Of a stretch of DNA of 64,000 nt, positions 52,994 through 63,714 are shown piece after piece. Numbering within the stretch: position 1 is the stretch's first letter; each line of letters begins with the position of its first letter. Origin of the DNA: Notolepis coatsorum. Its lineage: Eukaryota; Chordata; Actinopteri; Aulopiformes; Paralepididae. The stretch spans positions 90,394,683 through 90,458,682 of the forward strand of contig OZ020589.1 of NCBI GenBank assembly GCA_963971535.1, read 5' to 3'. Under the pieces are notes generated by a model that was given only the letters and a program-made list of their open reading frames with translations, was not told where the DNA came from and did not search any database. The position numbers were made by a program, and so were the translations under genes.

Positions 52994-53765
52994 CAAGTTC
53001 AAGTTTCTTTATTAGTTGTCATACAGAAGTACAGAATACTTTTATACAAAATGCTTCTTTCTGTTTCGCTCCAGAGAGTGTGCTAGGCAAAACTAGATAA
53101 TAAAATAAGTATAGCAAGTATAAAATAGAAGTCAAGTACGTAGACAAAAATGTTCAGTATATACATAATACAATGCTCAATGTAGAGTAGAAGTAAGTTA
53201 CCATACAATATACTATACAGTGCAAAGCAGAAGTGGGATGAGGTACAATTTAGGTACAATTTACAGTAAGGTGTAATGAGGTATGGGTTGTAGTGCAAAT
53301 TCTTTACCAATAAATATAAAGTGTGCTTAGGTGTACTAAAGTGGTTAAAGTGGGTGCTGCAGTGAGTTGTATGTTTAAAGTGAGTGTGTGCGTGTGGATG
53401 TGTGTGCTGTGAGTGCATTTGATGGTTGTTACATAGTGTTATTGTTCGTTGAGCATCCTGATGGCCTGGGGATAGAAGCTTCTTCTGAGTCTCTCTGTGC
53501 TTGCCATGAGACTCCGGTATCGCTTGCCTGACCGCAGCAGTTCAAAGAGGCAGTTGTTTGGGTGGCTCGAGTCTATGATAATTCTCTTAGCCTTGCCCAT
53601 GCACCGCTTGTTGTAAATGCCCTGGAGAGTGGGAATCCCCCCTCCAATTGTGCGTTCGGCTGAGCGGGCCACTCTCTGTAGTCTGCTACGGGCTTGTGCG
53701 GTGCTATTCCCAAACCAGAAGGTGATATTGCCAGTCAGGATGCTTGTGCAGTTCCACACATTCAC
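52994..53765 (-). mobile_element. L2-like LINE 3' part, family of 2003-3842
   Basis: Tail 'AAGTTCAAGTTTCTTTATTAGTTGTCATACAG', 3' UTR, then the coding end. The 5' truncation at about 53765 abuts the 43-bp minisatellite. Confidence 0.85.
53439..53765 (-). pseudogene. LINE RT C-terminal fragment
   Basis: A 108-residue frame with '[16 protein letters not shown]', '[17 protein letters not shown]', '[21 protein letters not shown]' in pieces and the end '[13 protein letters not shown]'. It matches the last 100 residues of the frame at 2209-3336 closely and ends at the same place. The RT core is truncated away. Confidence 0.85.
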
Positions 53766-53767
53766 AT

Positions 53768-54720
53768 TTGGGAGTTGCCCAGTAAAACCACAGACTTACA
53801 CTGTTGACCACTAGGAGCTGCCCAGTACAACCACAGACTGACACTGTTGACCAGTAGGAGCTGCCCAGTACAACCACAGACTGACACTGTTGACCACTAG
53901 GAGCTGCCCAGTACAACCACAGACTGACACTGTTGACCACTAGGAGCTACCCAGTACAACCGCAGACTGACACTGTTGACCACTAGGAGCTGCCCAGTAC
54001 AACCGCAGACTGACAATGTTGACCACTAGGAGCTGCCCAGTACAACCACAGTCTGACACTCCTGACCACTAGGAGCTGGCCAGTACAACCACAGTCTGAC
54101 ACTGTTGACCACTAGGAGATACCCGGTACAACCACAGTCTGACACCGTTGACCACTAGGAGCTGCCCAGTACAACCACAGTCTGACACTCTTGACCACTA
54201 GGAGCTGGCCAGTACAACCACAGTCTGACACTGTTGACCACTAGGAGCTGGCCAGTACAACCACAGTCTGACACTGTTGACCACTAGGAGCTGCCCAGTA
54301 CAACCACAGTCTGACACCGTTGACCACTAGGAGCTGCCCAGTACAACCACAGTCTGACACCGTTGACCACTAGGAGCTGGCCAGTACAACCACAGTCTGA
54401 CACTGTTGACCACTAGGAGCTGCCCAGTACAACCACAGTCTGACACTGTTGACCACTAGGAGCTGCCCAGTACAACCACAGTCTGACACTGTTGACCACT
54501 GGGAGCTGCCCAGTACAACAACAGTCTGACACTGTTGACCACTGGGAGCTGCCCAGTACAACCACAGTCTGACACTGTTGACCACTAGGAGCTGCCCAGT
54601 ACAACCACAGCCTGAAACACAGTCGACCATTAGGAACTGCCCAGTACAACCACAGTCTGACACTGTTGACCACTAGGAGCTGCCCAGTACAACCACAGTC
54701 GGAAACACTGTTGACCACTG
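53768..54720. repeat. 43-bp minisatellite
   Basis: About 22 copies of GTTGACCACTAGGAGCTGCC followed by CAGTACAACCACAGTCTGACACT. Variants (GGCCAG for CCCAG, CACCGTTG, AGACTG) are shared by groups of units, so blocks have been duplicated. A single inverted unit lies at 60583-60623. Confidence 0.96.
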
Positions 54721-54734
54721 AGCATATCTACTGG

Positions 54735-54945
54735 AGCAGTTGTGGGTTAGGTGCCTTGCTCAATGGCACTTCAACGGCTGGTATTGATGGACAGGAGAGC
54801 TGTATTCATTCACTTCCCCACCCAAATTTGTCCTGCCTGTTTCGGGGGATCAAACTGGGGCGACCTTCTGGTCACAGGCTTATTCTCTAACCTTTAACCT
54901 TTAACCTCTCTAACCCACGTCTCTAACCTTTAGGCCACCACTGCC
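54735..54945 (-). mobile_element. SINE-like fragment
   Basis: 'GTTAGGTGCCTTGCTCAATGGCAC' is the inverse of the conserved part 'GTGTCCTTGAGCAAGGCAC' of the SINE at 58112-58366, and 'CTGGGGCGACCTTCTGGTCACAGG' looks like an inverted SINE head region. The CTAACCTTTAACC repeats at 54887-54930 follow. Confidence 0.5.
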
Positions 54946-55082
54946 CACTCCTCATCATTGGGCTCATGTTGTGAAATACCGGCGTTAGTGAATTGGGCAC
55001 CACCTTCAGATCTGCAGTGAGCATCACAGCTGTAATGTTTCTGTCGTTTTCTGCTCGCACTATCATTGTGAATGGTTTTGTC

Positions 55083-55680
55083 CAGTGAAGTACACAGTTC
55101 CTTTACTTAAGTAAAAGGAGAAATTCCAAGATAAATGAGTAATCTGGTAAAAGTAAAAGTCCTCCATTACATTTCTACTTAAGTAAAAGTAGAGAAGTAT
55201 TTGCTATTGAATGTACTTAAGTATCTAAAGTAAAAGTATGTATTCTACATGATGTTTGTGTATTCCAGTGCTTGGGAGCATTCAATCCTCTAATCATTGA
55301 CCTATATAGGTTGTGTTAAAGTGGTATGCGGTCCAATTATGCTGCTCTGATTAAAGGTTATGTTAAAGTGGTATGTGGTCCAGTTCTGCTGCTCTGATTA
55401 CGTCATCTTGAAGTTGACAGGCTTCAAATGTGAAAGTATATTTATTCTACATACATCTTTTCCATGTTTTCTATGCAAAATATTTTTCTTCAAAGTAACT
55501 AGTAATTGATGGGTTCAGATAAATGTAGTAGAGTAGAAAGTACAATATTTCCTTTGAAATGTAGTGGAGTAAAAGTATAAAGTTCCCTAAAATGAAAATA
55601 CTCACGTAAAGTACAAGTACCTCAAAATTATACTTAAGTACAGTACTTGAGTACAAATACTTAGTTACTTTCCACCACTG
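55083..55680. mobile_element. hAT-like element, (GTACTTAAGTAAAAGTA)-rich family, copy 1
   Basis: The right end TACTTTCCACCACTG is the inverse of CAGTGGTGGAAAGTA at 57838. The interior is full of ACTTAAGTA-type palindromes, and a ~55-bp segment ('TTAAAGTGGTATG(C/T)GGTCCA..TGCTGCTCTGATTA') is tandemly duplicated (55317 and 55370). The left end is less certain. Typical of fish non-autonomous hAT elements. Confidence 0.65.
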
Positions 55681-55980
55681 ATTGTCAATAGCATGGAGGA
55701 TGTGTCACACACTCAGCAGGATGGGTCCCAAGTGAATCGGGGCCTCTGTCTCCAATTGTGCAAAACGTTTACTCTGTACTTTCAAAAGTTGTAGATACGT
55801 ATCTGTTCATTGCCATGTCATTTAAAAAATGCATGGACAGTGCAAACGGTTGGTTCTGCAACTTGCAGAAAACCACAGATTCCAGTAACGTTTACAAATG
55901 TAGAAATACTGTGACTCGTCAGGCCATCCAAAGTAAAACATTTGTATATTTTGCCATACCGAATGTATATTTTGAGTATA
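55681..55980. other. unassigned
   Basis: No recognised feature. Confidence 0.3.
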
Positions 55981-56919
55981 TTAAAGGGATAGTTTGTTAC
56001 CAGTGTTCATTTAGGCAACGAAAATTATGACTAAATATGGTCGTCAAATAAGCTTCTTCCCCTGACGACAACGAGACGAGACGTCACGTTAATGGAGATC
56101 ATGTGACACTAACGTGACTAAATAATTCATGCAATGTCGTTGACTACAAACAACGACACAAAATGTAGTTTACAAAATAAAACCTTGCTGAAATCTCTCT
56201 TGACTAAAACAAGACGGCGGGTCGCCCGTCACTCACTCACGCACACTCTCGGCACTATGTGCTCGTCTACTGGCTTCAGGCTGCATTTTTCGCAGATCAT
56301 CCAATACACAGTTAGACAATTGAATTAGCCGCCGTTCGATCGCCACCACACTCAACCAATTGCGTGCTTCCGGTCTCGAGTTACAAGACGATATATCTGC
56401 CGAGTGTTATTTGACAGGTGACGAAGAAGTCCTTTGTCCTGACTCGCGCATCTGAATGAATTGAAGTGGACGGCCATTTTGGATTATAACGCATTACTGC
56501 GGTACTAGGGCGGGCCATATCTTTTTTTTTTGGGAAAATCTATGGAGAGGGGTGTCTAAAATATGTGTTTTTTTGTGGGGAATTAAAATATGGGCTTATT
56601 CTTTGGATAGGATAACCTACATCATTTTGGATGTCAAAATGGCAGATTTGACCATTTGTAACCCCTTGGCCATACATGGGTGCCAACATGAATCTGAAGG
56701 AAATCCTATCATGCAAGGTGTCTAAATTATGCATTTCTTAATGAGGAATTCAAATATGACTTGATTTTTGGTTTAGGATAAATCTAACCTACATTATTTT
56801 GGATTCCAAATGGCAGTTTTTACCATTTTTAACCGCTTGGTCATACACAGGTGCCAGAATGAATCTGAAGGAAATCCCTATACTAAAAATATACTTTTGG
56901 TAAGAAATTATCCCTTTAA
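55981..56919. mobile_element. TTAA-flanked MITE-like element, family 4
   Basis: TTAA (55981-55984) then AGGGATAGTTTGTTACC; the right end, as reverse complement, is AGGGATAATTTCTTACC, followed by TTAA (56916-56919). About 160 bp near the right end are duplicated ('ACATCATTTTGGAT.TCAAAATGGCAG' with 'GGTGCCAACATGAATCTGAAGGAAATCC' at 56620-56715 and 56795-56880). No transposase frame. Confidence 0.8.
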
Positions 56920-57099
56920 GTGTGTTAAAAGTACATTTCTACCTACAGTATATGTACTAAATGTTTGTTTGGTACTTCTCATGTGCTTTCATGTACTACG
57001 GTAATTTAAAGCACATGTTTAGTATGATAGTCATTAATATGATGTAAATGTAGAAAACCGAGATGTTTACCAAACTGAAGTTGTACTGTAGTGAACGTA

Positions 57100-57407
57100 T
57101 TAAAGGAACACAGCAACATTTTGGGAAATTAGCTCACCGTCTTCTCCAGAGAGAGACAAGAAGATAGATACCAGTTTCCTCTCTGTACATTCAGTAGAAA
57201 GCTATCTGGCTGCACGTAGCCTAGCTTAGCACGATGAATGGACAGTGCCGGTTAGCCTTCAGGAGAGGTGTTAGTTGGACACCTCCATTCATTGTGCTAA
57301 GCTAGGCTAACATGCAGCCAGATAGCTTTCTACTGAACGCACAGAGAGGAAACTGGTATCTTTCTTCTGGTAAGCTAATTTCCCAAAATGCTGGCGTGTT
57401 CCTTTGA
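57100..57407. mobile_element. TTAA-flanked foldback MITE, GGAACACGCCAAC-type family, copy 2
   Basis: TTAA at 57100-57103; TTGA (one change) at 57404-57407. 300 bp, an almost complete palindrome: AGGAACACAGCAACATTTTGGGAAATTAGCT at the left against AGGAACACGCCAGCATTTTGGGAAATTAGCT inverted at the right, and 'AGTAGAAAGCTATCTGGCTGCA' inverted inside. Confidence 0.9.
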
Positions 57408-57837
57408 AAGTGTGCTAAAGTAACCAAAAATTTGTAACCAAGTATAATTTCAATATATTTAATAACACACTCGGTACAACATACGTTTCTGAATACATAA
57501 AAGGTATACTGAAGTTTTCAAAGTATTTTTATCGTATTATTATAAAACATTTTAAACTTGAGATACCAAGGAAGCCTTCTGCTAATAGTGGACATGCATT
57601 CCATTGGAAGATTTTGTTGTTTGTTTTCATGTAACTATCAGCGGGAAAAGGCCATCTGTATGCAACATGGTTGTGTCTGGAACACGGTTAGTCTACACAT
57701 TAATCAATACCTCCATCCGCTCGCCATGAGTTCTGCAAACAGCGATCTGCTCGTATTCTGACACAGGCTCAGTTTGTCATCACATGGACTTAGGACCTGG
57801 GTGCTGGGAGGGTAAACTCTATGTGGAATAATCTGCA

Positions 57838-58491
57838 GTGGTGGAAAGTAACTTTTTACTCAAGTACTGTACTTAACTTATGTACATTTGCGAGCTACTT
57901 GTACTTTGTATGTGAGTATTTTCATTTTAGGGAACGTTATACTTTTACTCCACTAAATGTATCTGAACCCATCAGTTACTAGTTACTTTGAAGAAAAAAT
58001 TTTTGCATAGAAAACATAATATATACAAAATAAAAAATATATGAAGATTATATACTTTCACATTTGAACCCTGTCAACTTCAAGAAGACGTAATCAGAGC
58101 AGCGTAACTGGGGGGCGACAGTGGCTCGGTAGGTAGAACAATCATCTGGTAATCCAGAGGTTCCCAGTTCGATTCCCAGGCAGCGTGTTGAAGTGTCCTT
58201 GAGCAAGGCACATAACCACTAACTGCTCCCGATGAGCAGGTTGGCACCTTGCATGGTCGCCTCCACCGTCGGTGTGTGAATGTGTGAATGAATGGGTAAA
58301 ATGTGAGGAACAAATTGTAAAGCGCTTTTGATAAAAGCTGCTATATAAAATGCAGCCATTTACCATTAACTGGACCACATATCACTTTAACACAACCTAT
58401 AGAGGTTAATGGATACACAAACGTCATGTAGAATATGTACTCTTACTTTAGATACTTAAGAACATTCAATAGCAAATACTTCTACTTTTAC
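57838..58491. mobile_element. hAT-like element, copy 2, split by a SINE and a MITE
   Basis: Starts CAGTGGTGGAAAGTAAC. It is the inverse of 55083-55680 (e.g. 'AAAATTTTTGCATAGAAAACAT' and 'TTTCACATTTGAACCCTGTCAACTTCAAGAAGACGTAATCAGAGCAGC'). A SINE lies at 58112-58366 and the TTAA MITE at 58496 cuts the element at 'TTTTACTTAA'. I could not find its other end beyond 59233. Confidence 0.7.
58112..58366 (+). mobile_element. tRNA-headed SINE (family 3)
   Basis: Flanked by TAACTGG (58105-58111 and 58367-58373). Head 'CAGTGGCTCGGTAGGTAGAAC' (box A) and 'CAGTTCGATTCCC' (box B), then 'GAAGTGTCCTTGAGCAAGGCAC' and an end 'TTGTAAAGCGCTTTTGATAAAAGC..CTATATAAA', the body and tail found in many fish SINEs. 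Confidence 0.88.
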
Positions 58492-59233
58492 TTAAAGGAA
58501 CACGCCAACATTATGGGAATGCGCTTACCGGCTTCTCCAGAGTTAGACAAGAAGATGGATACCAATTTAGTCACAGTGACCAATTGCAGCCACTCTTATT
58601 GTCTGGGACCAAATACGGCCACGCCCCACTCCCAGCAAAAAGTGGGAATCTCTAGAATGGGTTTGGGGCGGCGCTGTATACGGAAGTAGCTCTCAAGGTG
58701 ACGATTAGACAACACTTTTTTGTTGTCAGTAGATGGCAGCATTGGTTTAAAATTATAGGCTGAAAATGTTGAGAACTACAACACTGCATTTCCCAAGAGT
58801 GTTAGCACAGGTCGCAGGTCACTGAGATGTGTCTATATTCTCCGACGTGATCTGAACAGCAGTAAACTATTACTGCGACCTCGGTATAGTGACCGAGAAT
58901 GGCCAACTAATTATCTTAACAAAAGTGCGCTGGTAGCGTTACATATGTTGTCTAAAGGGGGACATATGGTACAATTTAAGATTCTAATGATAATCGGCAT
59001 ATAAAGGACAACATAAAGCATCGTTAATTTGTAAGAAACCTCAATGAAAACGGCGCAGGGTGCTATTGTTATGAAAATGTGATAGAATCCTATAAAAATG
59101 TGGACGCATTTGGCCTACGTTCCGTTAAATCTATCCGGCTGCAAGCTAGTGGTCCATATCCTCTTCCATTCATTTGTGCTAAGCTAGGCTAGTTTGCAGC
59201 CGGATTTCCCAAAACGTTGGCGTGTTCCTTTAA
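58492..59233. mobile_element. TTAA-flanked MITE, GGAACACGCCAAC-type family, copy 3 (long loop)
   Basis: TTAA at 58492-58495 and 59230-59233, both intact. The ends AGGAACACGCCAACATTATGGG and AGGAACACGCCAACGTTTTGGG (inverted) match copy 2, as does 'GTGCTAAGCTAGGCTA' near the right end. The central ~510 bp (about 58575-59085) are not in copy 2 and are not palindromic. Confidence 0.88.
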
Positions 59234-59292
59234 GGTCAGGAGTCCAGTGCATGCGTGAAAGGGGATTTATGTTGCTCCTAAAATTCTTGGAG

Positions 59293-59295
<3 letters not shown>

Positions 59296-59381
<86 letters not shown>
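59296..59381. repeat. (TG)n microsatellite
   Basis: About 42 uninterrupted TG units; a smaller run follows at 59528-59551. Confidence 0.97.
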
Positions 59382-59382
<1 letters not shown>

Positions 59383-59551
59383 AGGAAGGCAAAGCCTCAC
59401 TTACCTCCCAAAACACACTTAAAAAAAACTAAGTGTGTACAGGACACTTGTACAATTGTGTCTTAAAACCAATGTGTCCTCCCTTACTTGTCAGTCACTC
59501 AAACTAACTGGTTAATAGCATTATCTGGTGTGTGTGTGTGTGTGTGTGTGT

Positions 59552-60059
59552 TTGGTCAACAGAAGGCTACTAAAGGTGGCTTGTGGAGGTCAGCTTTCAA
59601 TCCGGCACCCTTTCACGCCAAAGGTCACACAGGGTCACAGAGAGCCAGAGGCTAATGAGTTTAACCCTGGAGAGGGCCGAATCCTGCCGTAATGGGATGG
59701 GAGCTATAGTGTCTCTCAATCAATCACCGTCTCCTGGGGTCCCTAAGCCGGCTTCCAGGCATACAGCATGGGCCCAGAACTTGACTCTAATATGGATAAA
59801 GATTGCAATTGAAAACACACAAAAAAAAGATTATATGAATTTCTTTTATACTATTAACACAATGTATTACTTTGACATGGGCTCTATTTGCTTGGTTGCT
59901 TGGCTTTGAGTAGAAAAAGAGCGAACAAGCCGCCATTTTCTTTTTGAAAATGTGAGCAGAGAACCACAGACTGTCCACTGTGGTACTGTCTGTACTGTGC
60001 TTTTATCCAATCAGGTGAATTCCACGTGGGGCAATTGCAAGTAGGGAGCGGTTACATGC
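59552..60059. other. unassigned
   Basis: No recognised feature. Confidence 0.3.
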
Positions 60060-60486
60060 CAGTGTTGTAGACAGTACTCGAGTCTTGAGGTACTGGACTG
60101 ATTTTCAGGACTCTTTCAGGATGACTCAGACTTGGACTCGAGCATTGACTGCATTCAGGACAATTTATTTTTGTAATAGGCCCTAATCATTTGGCATAAG
60201 ATATTGATGGCTAGTGCATTTGTTTGGCTATTGTGTCACAAAGTAAATAAACTCCCTTTGAAATGGTGACCGCTGTGTGATTTATGTTTAATGTAGACCT
60301 TTTATATTTGTACGTCAGCTCTTTGACTGCCAGAGTGGAGTGGACTCAACCTTGATGACTTGGACTCGGACTTGGGTAACGGGGACTCGACTCAGGCTCT
60401 TCTTTGCTGACTCGGACTTGGACTCTAACACTGGGCACTCGGGACTCTACTTGGACTCGAGATTTAGTGACTCTACTACAACACGG
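60060..60486. mobile_element. hAT-like MITE (ACTCGAGTC family), short copy
   Basis: Starts CAGTGTTGTAGACAGTACTCGAGTC; ends GACTCTACTACAACACG. Its core matches 40880-41060 and it lacks the extra segment of that copy. Confidence 0.72.
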
Positions 60487-60582
60487 ACAAGTGCACAGTG
60501 TCTTCTTGATAATGATATCCAGCGGAACACAGTCAAGTCAAGTCAGTTTTATTTATATAGCACATTTTAAACAACAGCAATT

Positions 60583-60623
60583 GACTGTGGTTGTACTGGG
60601 CAGCTCCTAGTGGTCAAAGTGTT
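60583..60623 (-). repeat. single inverted copy of the 43-bp minisatellite unit
   Basis: GACTGTGGTTGTACTGGGCAG followed by CTCCTAGTGGTCAA is the inverse of the unit at 53768-54720, with a small change at one end. It lies next to 'CAGTTTTATTTATATAGCAC', a usual retroposon 3' end. Confidence 0.9.
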
Positions 60624-60869
60624 GAACAATTTACATAAAATTCAAGGTACTATACTCAAAACCATCAAACTATTTAAAACATATATACAATTCCCTACCA
60701 CAAGACAACCTCCCCGCCTTTGTTTCCTGTCTCAAAACACATTTGTTCATTCTGGAATATTCACTTTAATTGTAAGTTTATTATAACTGCTCCCCAATGT
60801 GTAACTTTGTAATATTGTGTTTTTTTGTTTTTAACCCTGCACCCTTGGCTGCATTGAAAGGTGCCTTCA

Positions 60870-61177
60870 AATAAAATTAGGGATGTCCGATATTATCGGC
60901 CGACCGATATTATCGGCCGATATTGGCAGTAAAATGTGATATCGGAAAATATCGGTATCGGTTTAAAAAAAAACAAAACAATAACAATATTTGTTATATA
61001 TATATCCAGTGAAAATTATTAGTTACCTAAAATTATTCAGTTTTTTGGACGGGGAAACCCTGCATATATCGGTATCGGTTGATATCGGTTGATATCGGTA
61101 TCGGAAATTAAGAGTTGGACAATATCGGAATATCGGTATCGGTAAAAAAGCCAATATCGAGCATCCCTAAATAAAAT
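60870..61177. mobile_element. hAT-type MITE with TATCGG repeats
   Basis: 292 bp (60878-61169) with an exact 8-bp duplication AATAAAAT (60870-60877, 61170-61177) and ends TAGGGATG.CCGATATT against TAGGGATGCTCGATATT (inverted). The interior repeats CGATATTATCGGCCGATAT and 'ATATCGGTATCGGTT'. Confidence 0.92.
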
Positions 61178-61310
61178 GCATTATTATTATTATTACTACA
61201 TTAAAATCACATTAAAACTAAGCGGATACTCTGTACAAGGGATTTAGAAGGACAGAGGATGTGGACTAGAGGCTGTGTGGTGCTGGCTGGAAAGTAATTT
61301 CCTCCATGTT

Positions 61311-61468
61311 TAACCCTTTGTAGTGTGGCAGTGAGCGGGTTAACCTTTGGTAGTGTGGTAGTGAAAGGGTTAACCGTTGGTAGTGTGGCAGTGAAAGGGT
61401 TAACATTTTGTAGTGTGGTAGTGAAGTAGAAGGGTTAACCCTTTGTAGTGTGGTAGTGAAAGGGTTAA
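61311..61468. repeat. ~31-bp tandem repeat
   Basis: Five copies of TTAACCCTTTGTAGTGTGGTAGTGAAAGGG with small changes; one copy has an extra GTAGA. Confidence 0.9.
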
Positions 61469-61842
61469 TTGAGCTAACATTCTCTTTCACATGTAGAGGA
61501 GTGACGGTACATTTTTTGAGATAGGGACCATGTGTGCTGCCTCTTATATTTGTTTTTTTATTGGGTTAATTTATGGAGATCATGGATTTGTCTTGAATAT
61601 GATAAACTGAATGAATGAAAATAACAGATTTCAAAAGGTGTAGACTATGAAACAAGTGTATGATGATGAAAATAAATGATCCATTCATTCATAATTGGAT
61701 GACTATGGTACAGTCTAATATATAATATAACTGTCTACACGTGTCACGCACATATTTCCGTTGGATCTCTTTGGCCTTGGTTGGCCTTATTCTGGCGTAT
61801 CCCGGTATACTGTTCTTAAAGGGAATGAAAGGAGAGGATTTC
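61469..61842. other. unassigned
   Basis: No recognised feature apart from the ATG at 61761, which opens into the next repeat. Confidence 0.3.
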
Positions 61843-62798
61843 TCCTGCTAATAATGTGTTGCTCCTGCTCCACCCTGCTAATAACATGTCCCTCGTGCTC
61901 CAACCTGCTAATAACATGTTCCTCCTGCTCCACCCTGCTAATAACATGTTGCTCCTGCTCCAACCTGCTAATAACATGTTCCTCGTGCTCCAACCTGTTA
62001 ATAACATGTTGCTCCTGCTCCAACCTGCTAATAACATGTCCCTCCTGCTCCAACCTGCTAATAACATGTTCCTCCTGCTCCAACCTGCTAATAACATGTT
62101 CCTCCTGCTCCAACCTGCTAATAACATGTTCCTCCAGCTCCAACCTGCTAATAACATGTTCCTCGTGCTCCAACCTGCTAATAACATGTTCCTCCTGCTC
62201 CAACCTGCTAATAACATGTTCCTCCTGCTCCAACCTGCTAATAACATGTTCCTCCAACCTGCTAATAACATGTTCCTCCTGCTCCAACCTGCTAATAACA
62301 TGTTGCTCCTGCTCCAACCTGCTAATAACATGTTCCTCGTGCTCCACCCTGCTAATAACATGTTCCTCCTGCTCCAACCTGCTAATAAGATGTCCCTCCT
62401 GCTCCAACCTGCTAATAACATGTTCCTCCTCCTCCAACCTGCTAATAACATGTTCCTCCTGCTCCAACCTGCTAATAAGATGTCCCTCCTGCTCCAACCT
62501 GCTAATAACATGTTCCTCGTGCTCCACCCTGCTAATAACATGTCCCTCCTGCTCCAACCTGCTAATAACATGTTCCTCCTCCTCCAACCTGCTAATAACA
62601 TGTTCCTCCTGCTCCAACCTGCTAATAAGATGTCCCTCCTGCTCCAACCTGCTAATAACATGTTCCTCCTGCTCCAACCTGCTAATAACATGTTCCTCCT
62701 CCTCCAACCTGCTAATAACATGTTCCTCCAACCTGCTAATAACATGTTGCTCCTGCTCCAACCTGCTAATAACATGTTCCTCCTGCTCCAACCTGCTG
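61843..62798. repeat. 30-bp minisatellite, open in several frames
   Basis: About 31 copies of CTCCTGCTCCAACCTGCTAA followed by TAACATGTTC; two units are shortened by 15 bp and variants GTG/CTC and AAGATGTCC recur in blocks. Because 30 and 15 are multiples of three, frames stay in register. Plus frame 61761-62861 (366 residues, decapeptides like SCSNLLITCS) and 61856-62821, and minus frames 62791-61787 and 62775-61816, all stay open. I treat them as repeat artefacts, since no single frame stands out. Confidence 0.95.
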
Positions 62799-63714
62799 TT
62801 TACTTTTACTCTTACTCATAGTATACTGTATATTCAGATTCTAATTCTTTATTGCCTATAATTTATCTTTCTCATATTTTTATATTCAGATACAATTGTA
62901 TTGCCTATATTTGTGGTGTAGAGATGCTGCTATGCCATTTTCCAGTTTTTGGTGGAATAAACATATTTATACAATATCTATATCTATATTCAATATAGAC
63001 ATTCTTTTAGAGTTTAAAATACATCTGGAGGTGATCTTTAAGGTAGAAATGTAACGCAAAATACTCACTGAGAGGACTTAATTTGCATGAAGCCATTCAC
63101 AAAGGAAGACTAGGCAGTTATATGACAGTAGCCCATGGCATGATGAATGTGATCAGATGGAAGAGGAGACAGCTTGTTTGTCTGCCGCTCTTCTACAGAG
63201 CGTTAGGTGACACGGTGTCGTGCGGAGCCCTTGGGAAGATGTCAGGTGGCCTAGAACTCAGTGTGTGTGTTTGAAAATAAGACAAACGTTTTAACATGTA
63301 AGCTTGTGGCTGTGTGGGAAAGCCAGCGGCTGGTCTGGTATCGGTGATAAGGAGAGTGCAAGGTTAGCAAGATGTTCTGCACATTTTTTAAAGCAGTTAA
63401 TCAATGACCAAGAACATACTGTAGGCTTAGTGAGTGGTCAGAAATGGCTTCATTGATTTGATATTAAATATGAATTATATAAATGATGAAAAACCATTAA
63501 ATGCTGTGCCAAACTAGTACATAACATGAAACAGGAATGCCAAATGTTTCTGAATACTTAGGTGTTGTTATCATTTGAGGTCCATACTGTATGTTTCCAA
63601 TTGTAGTTGCCTTTGTGACTCTTTGCTGAGCGACTGTAGTGGTACAGTAGGCTACGTGAAGTTGTTTTTGGCTTAGATTTGACATACAGAACACACAGTA
63701 GAACACAGTAGAAG
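62799..63714. other. unassigned
   Basis: A/T-rich, no recognised frame or repeat. Confidence 0.3.

Noticed and set aside
53768-54720. CRISPR-like array of 43-bp repeats
   Set aside because: The units are contiguous without spacers; an ordinary minisatellite.
61761-62861. Leucine-rich or coiled-coil repeat protein gene
   Set aside because: Four frames on both strands are equally open, the content is pure tandem DNA, and I see no conserved domain. I keep it only as a point to check.
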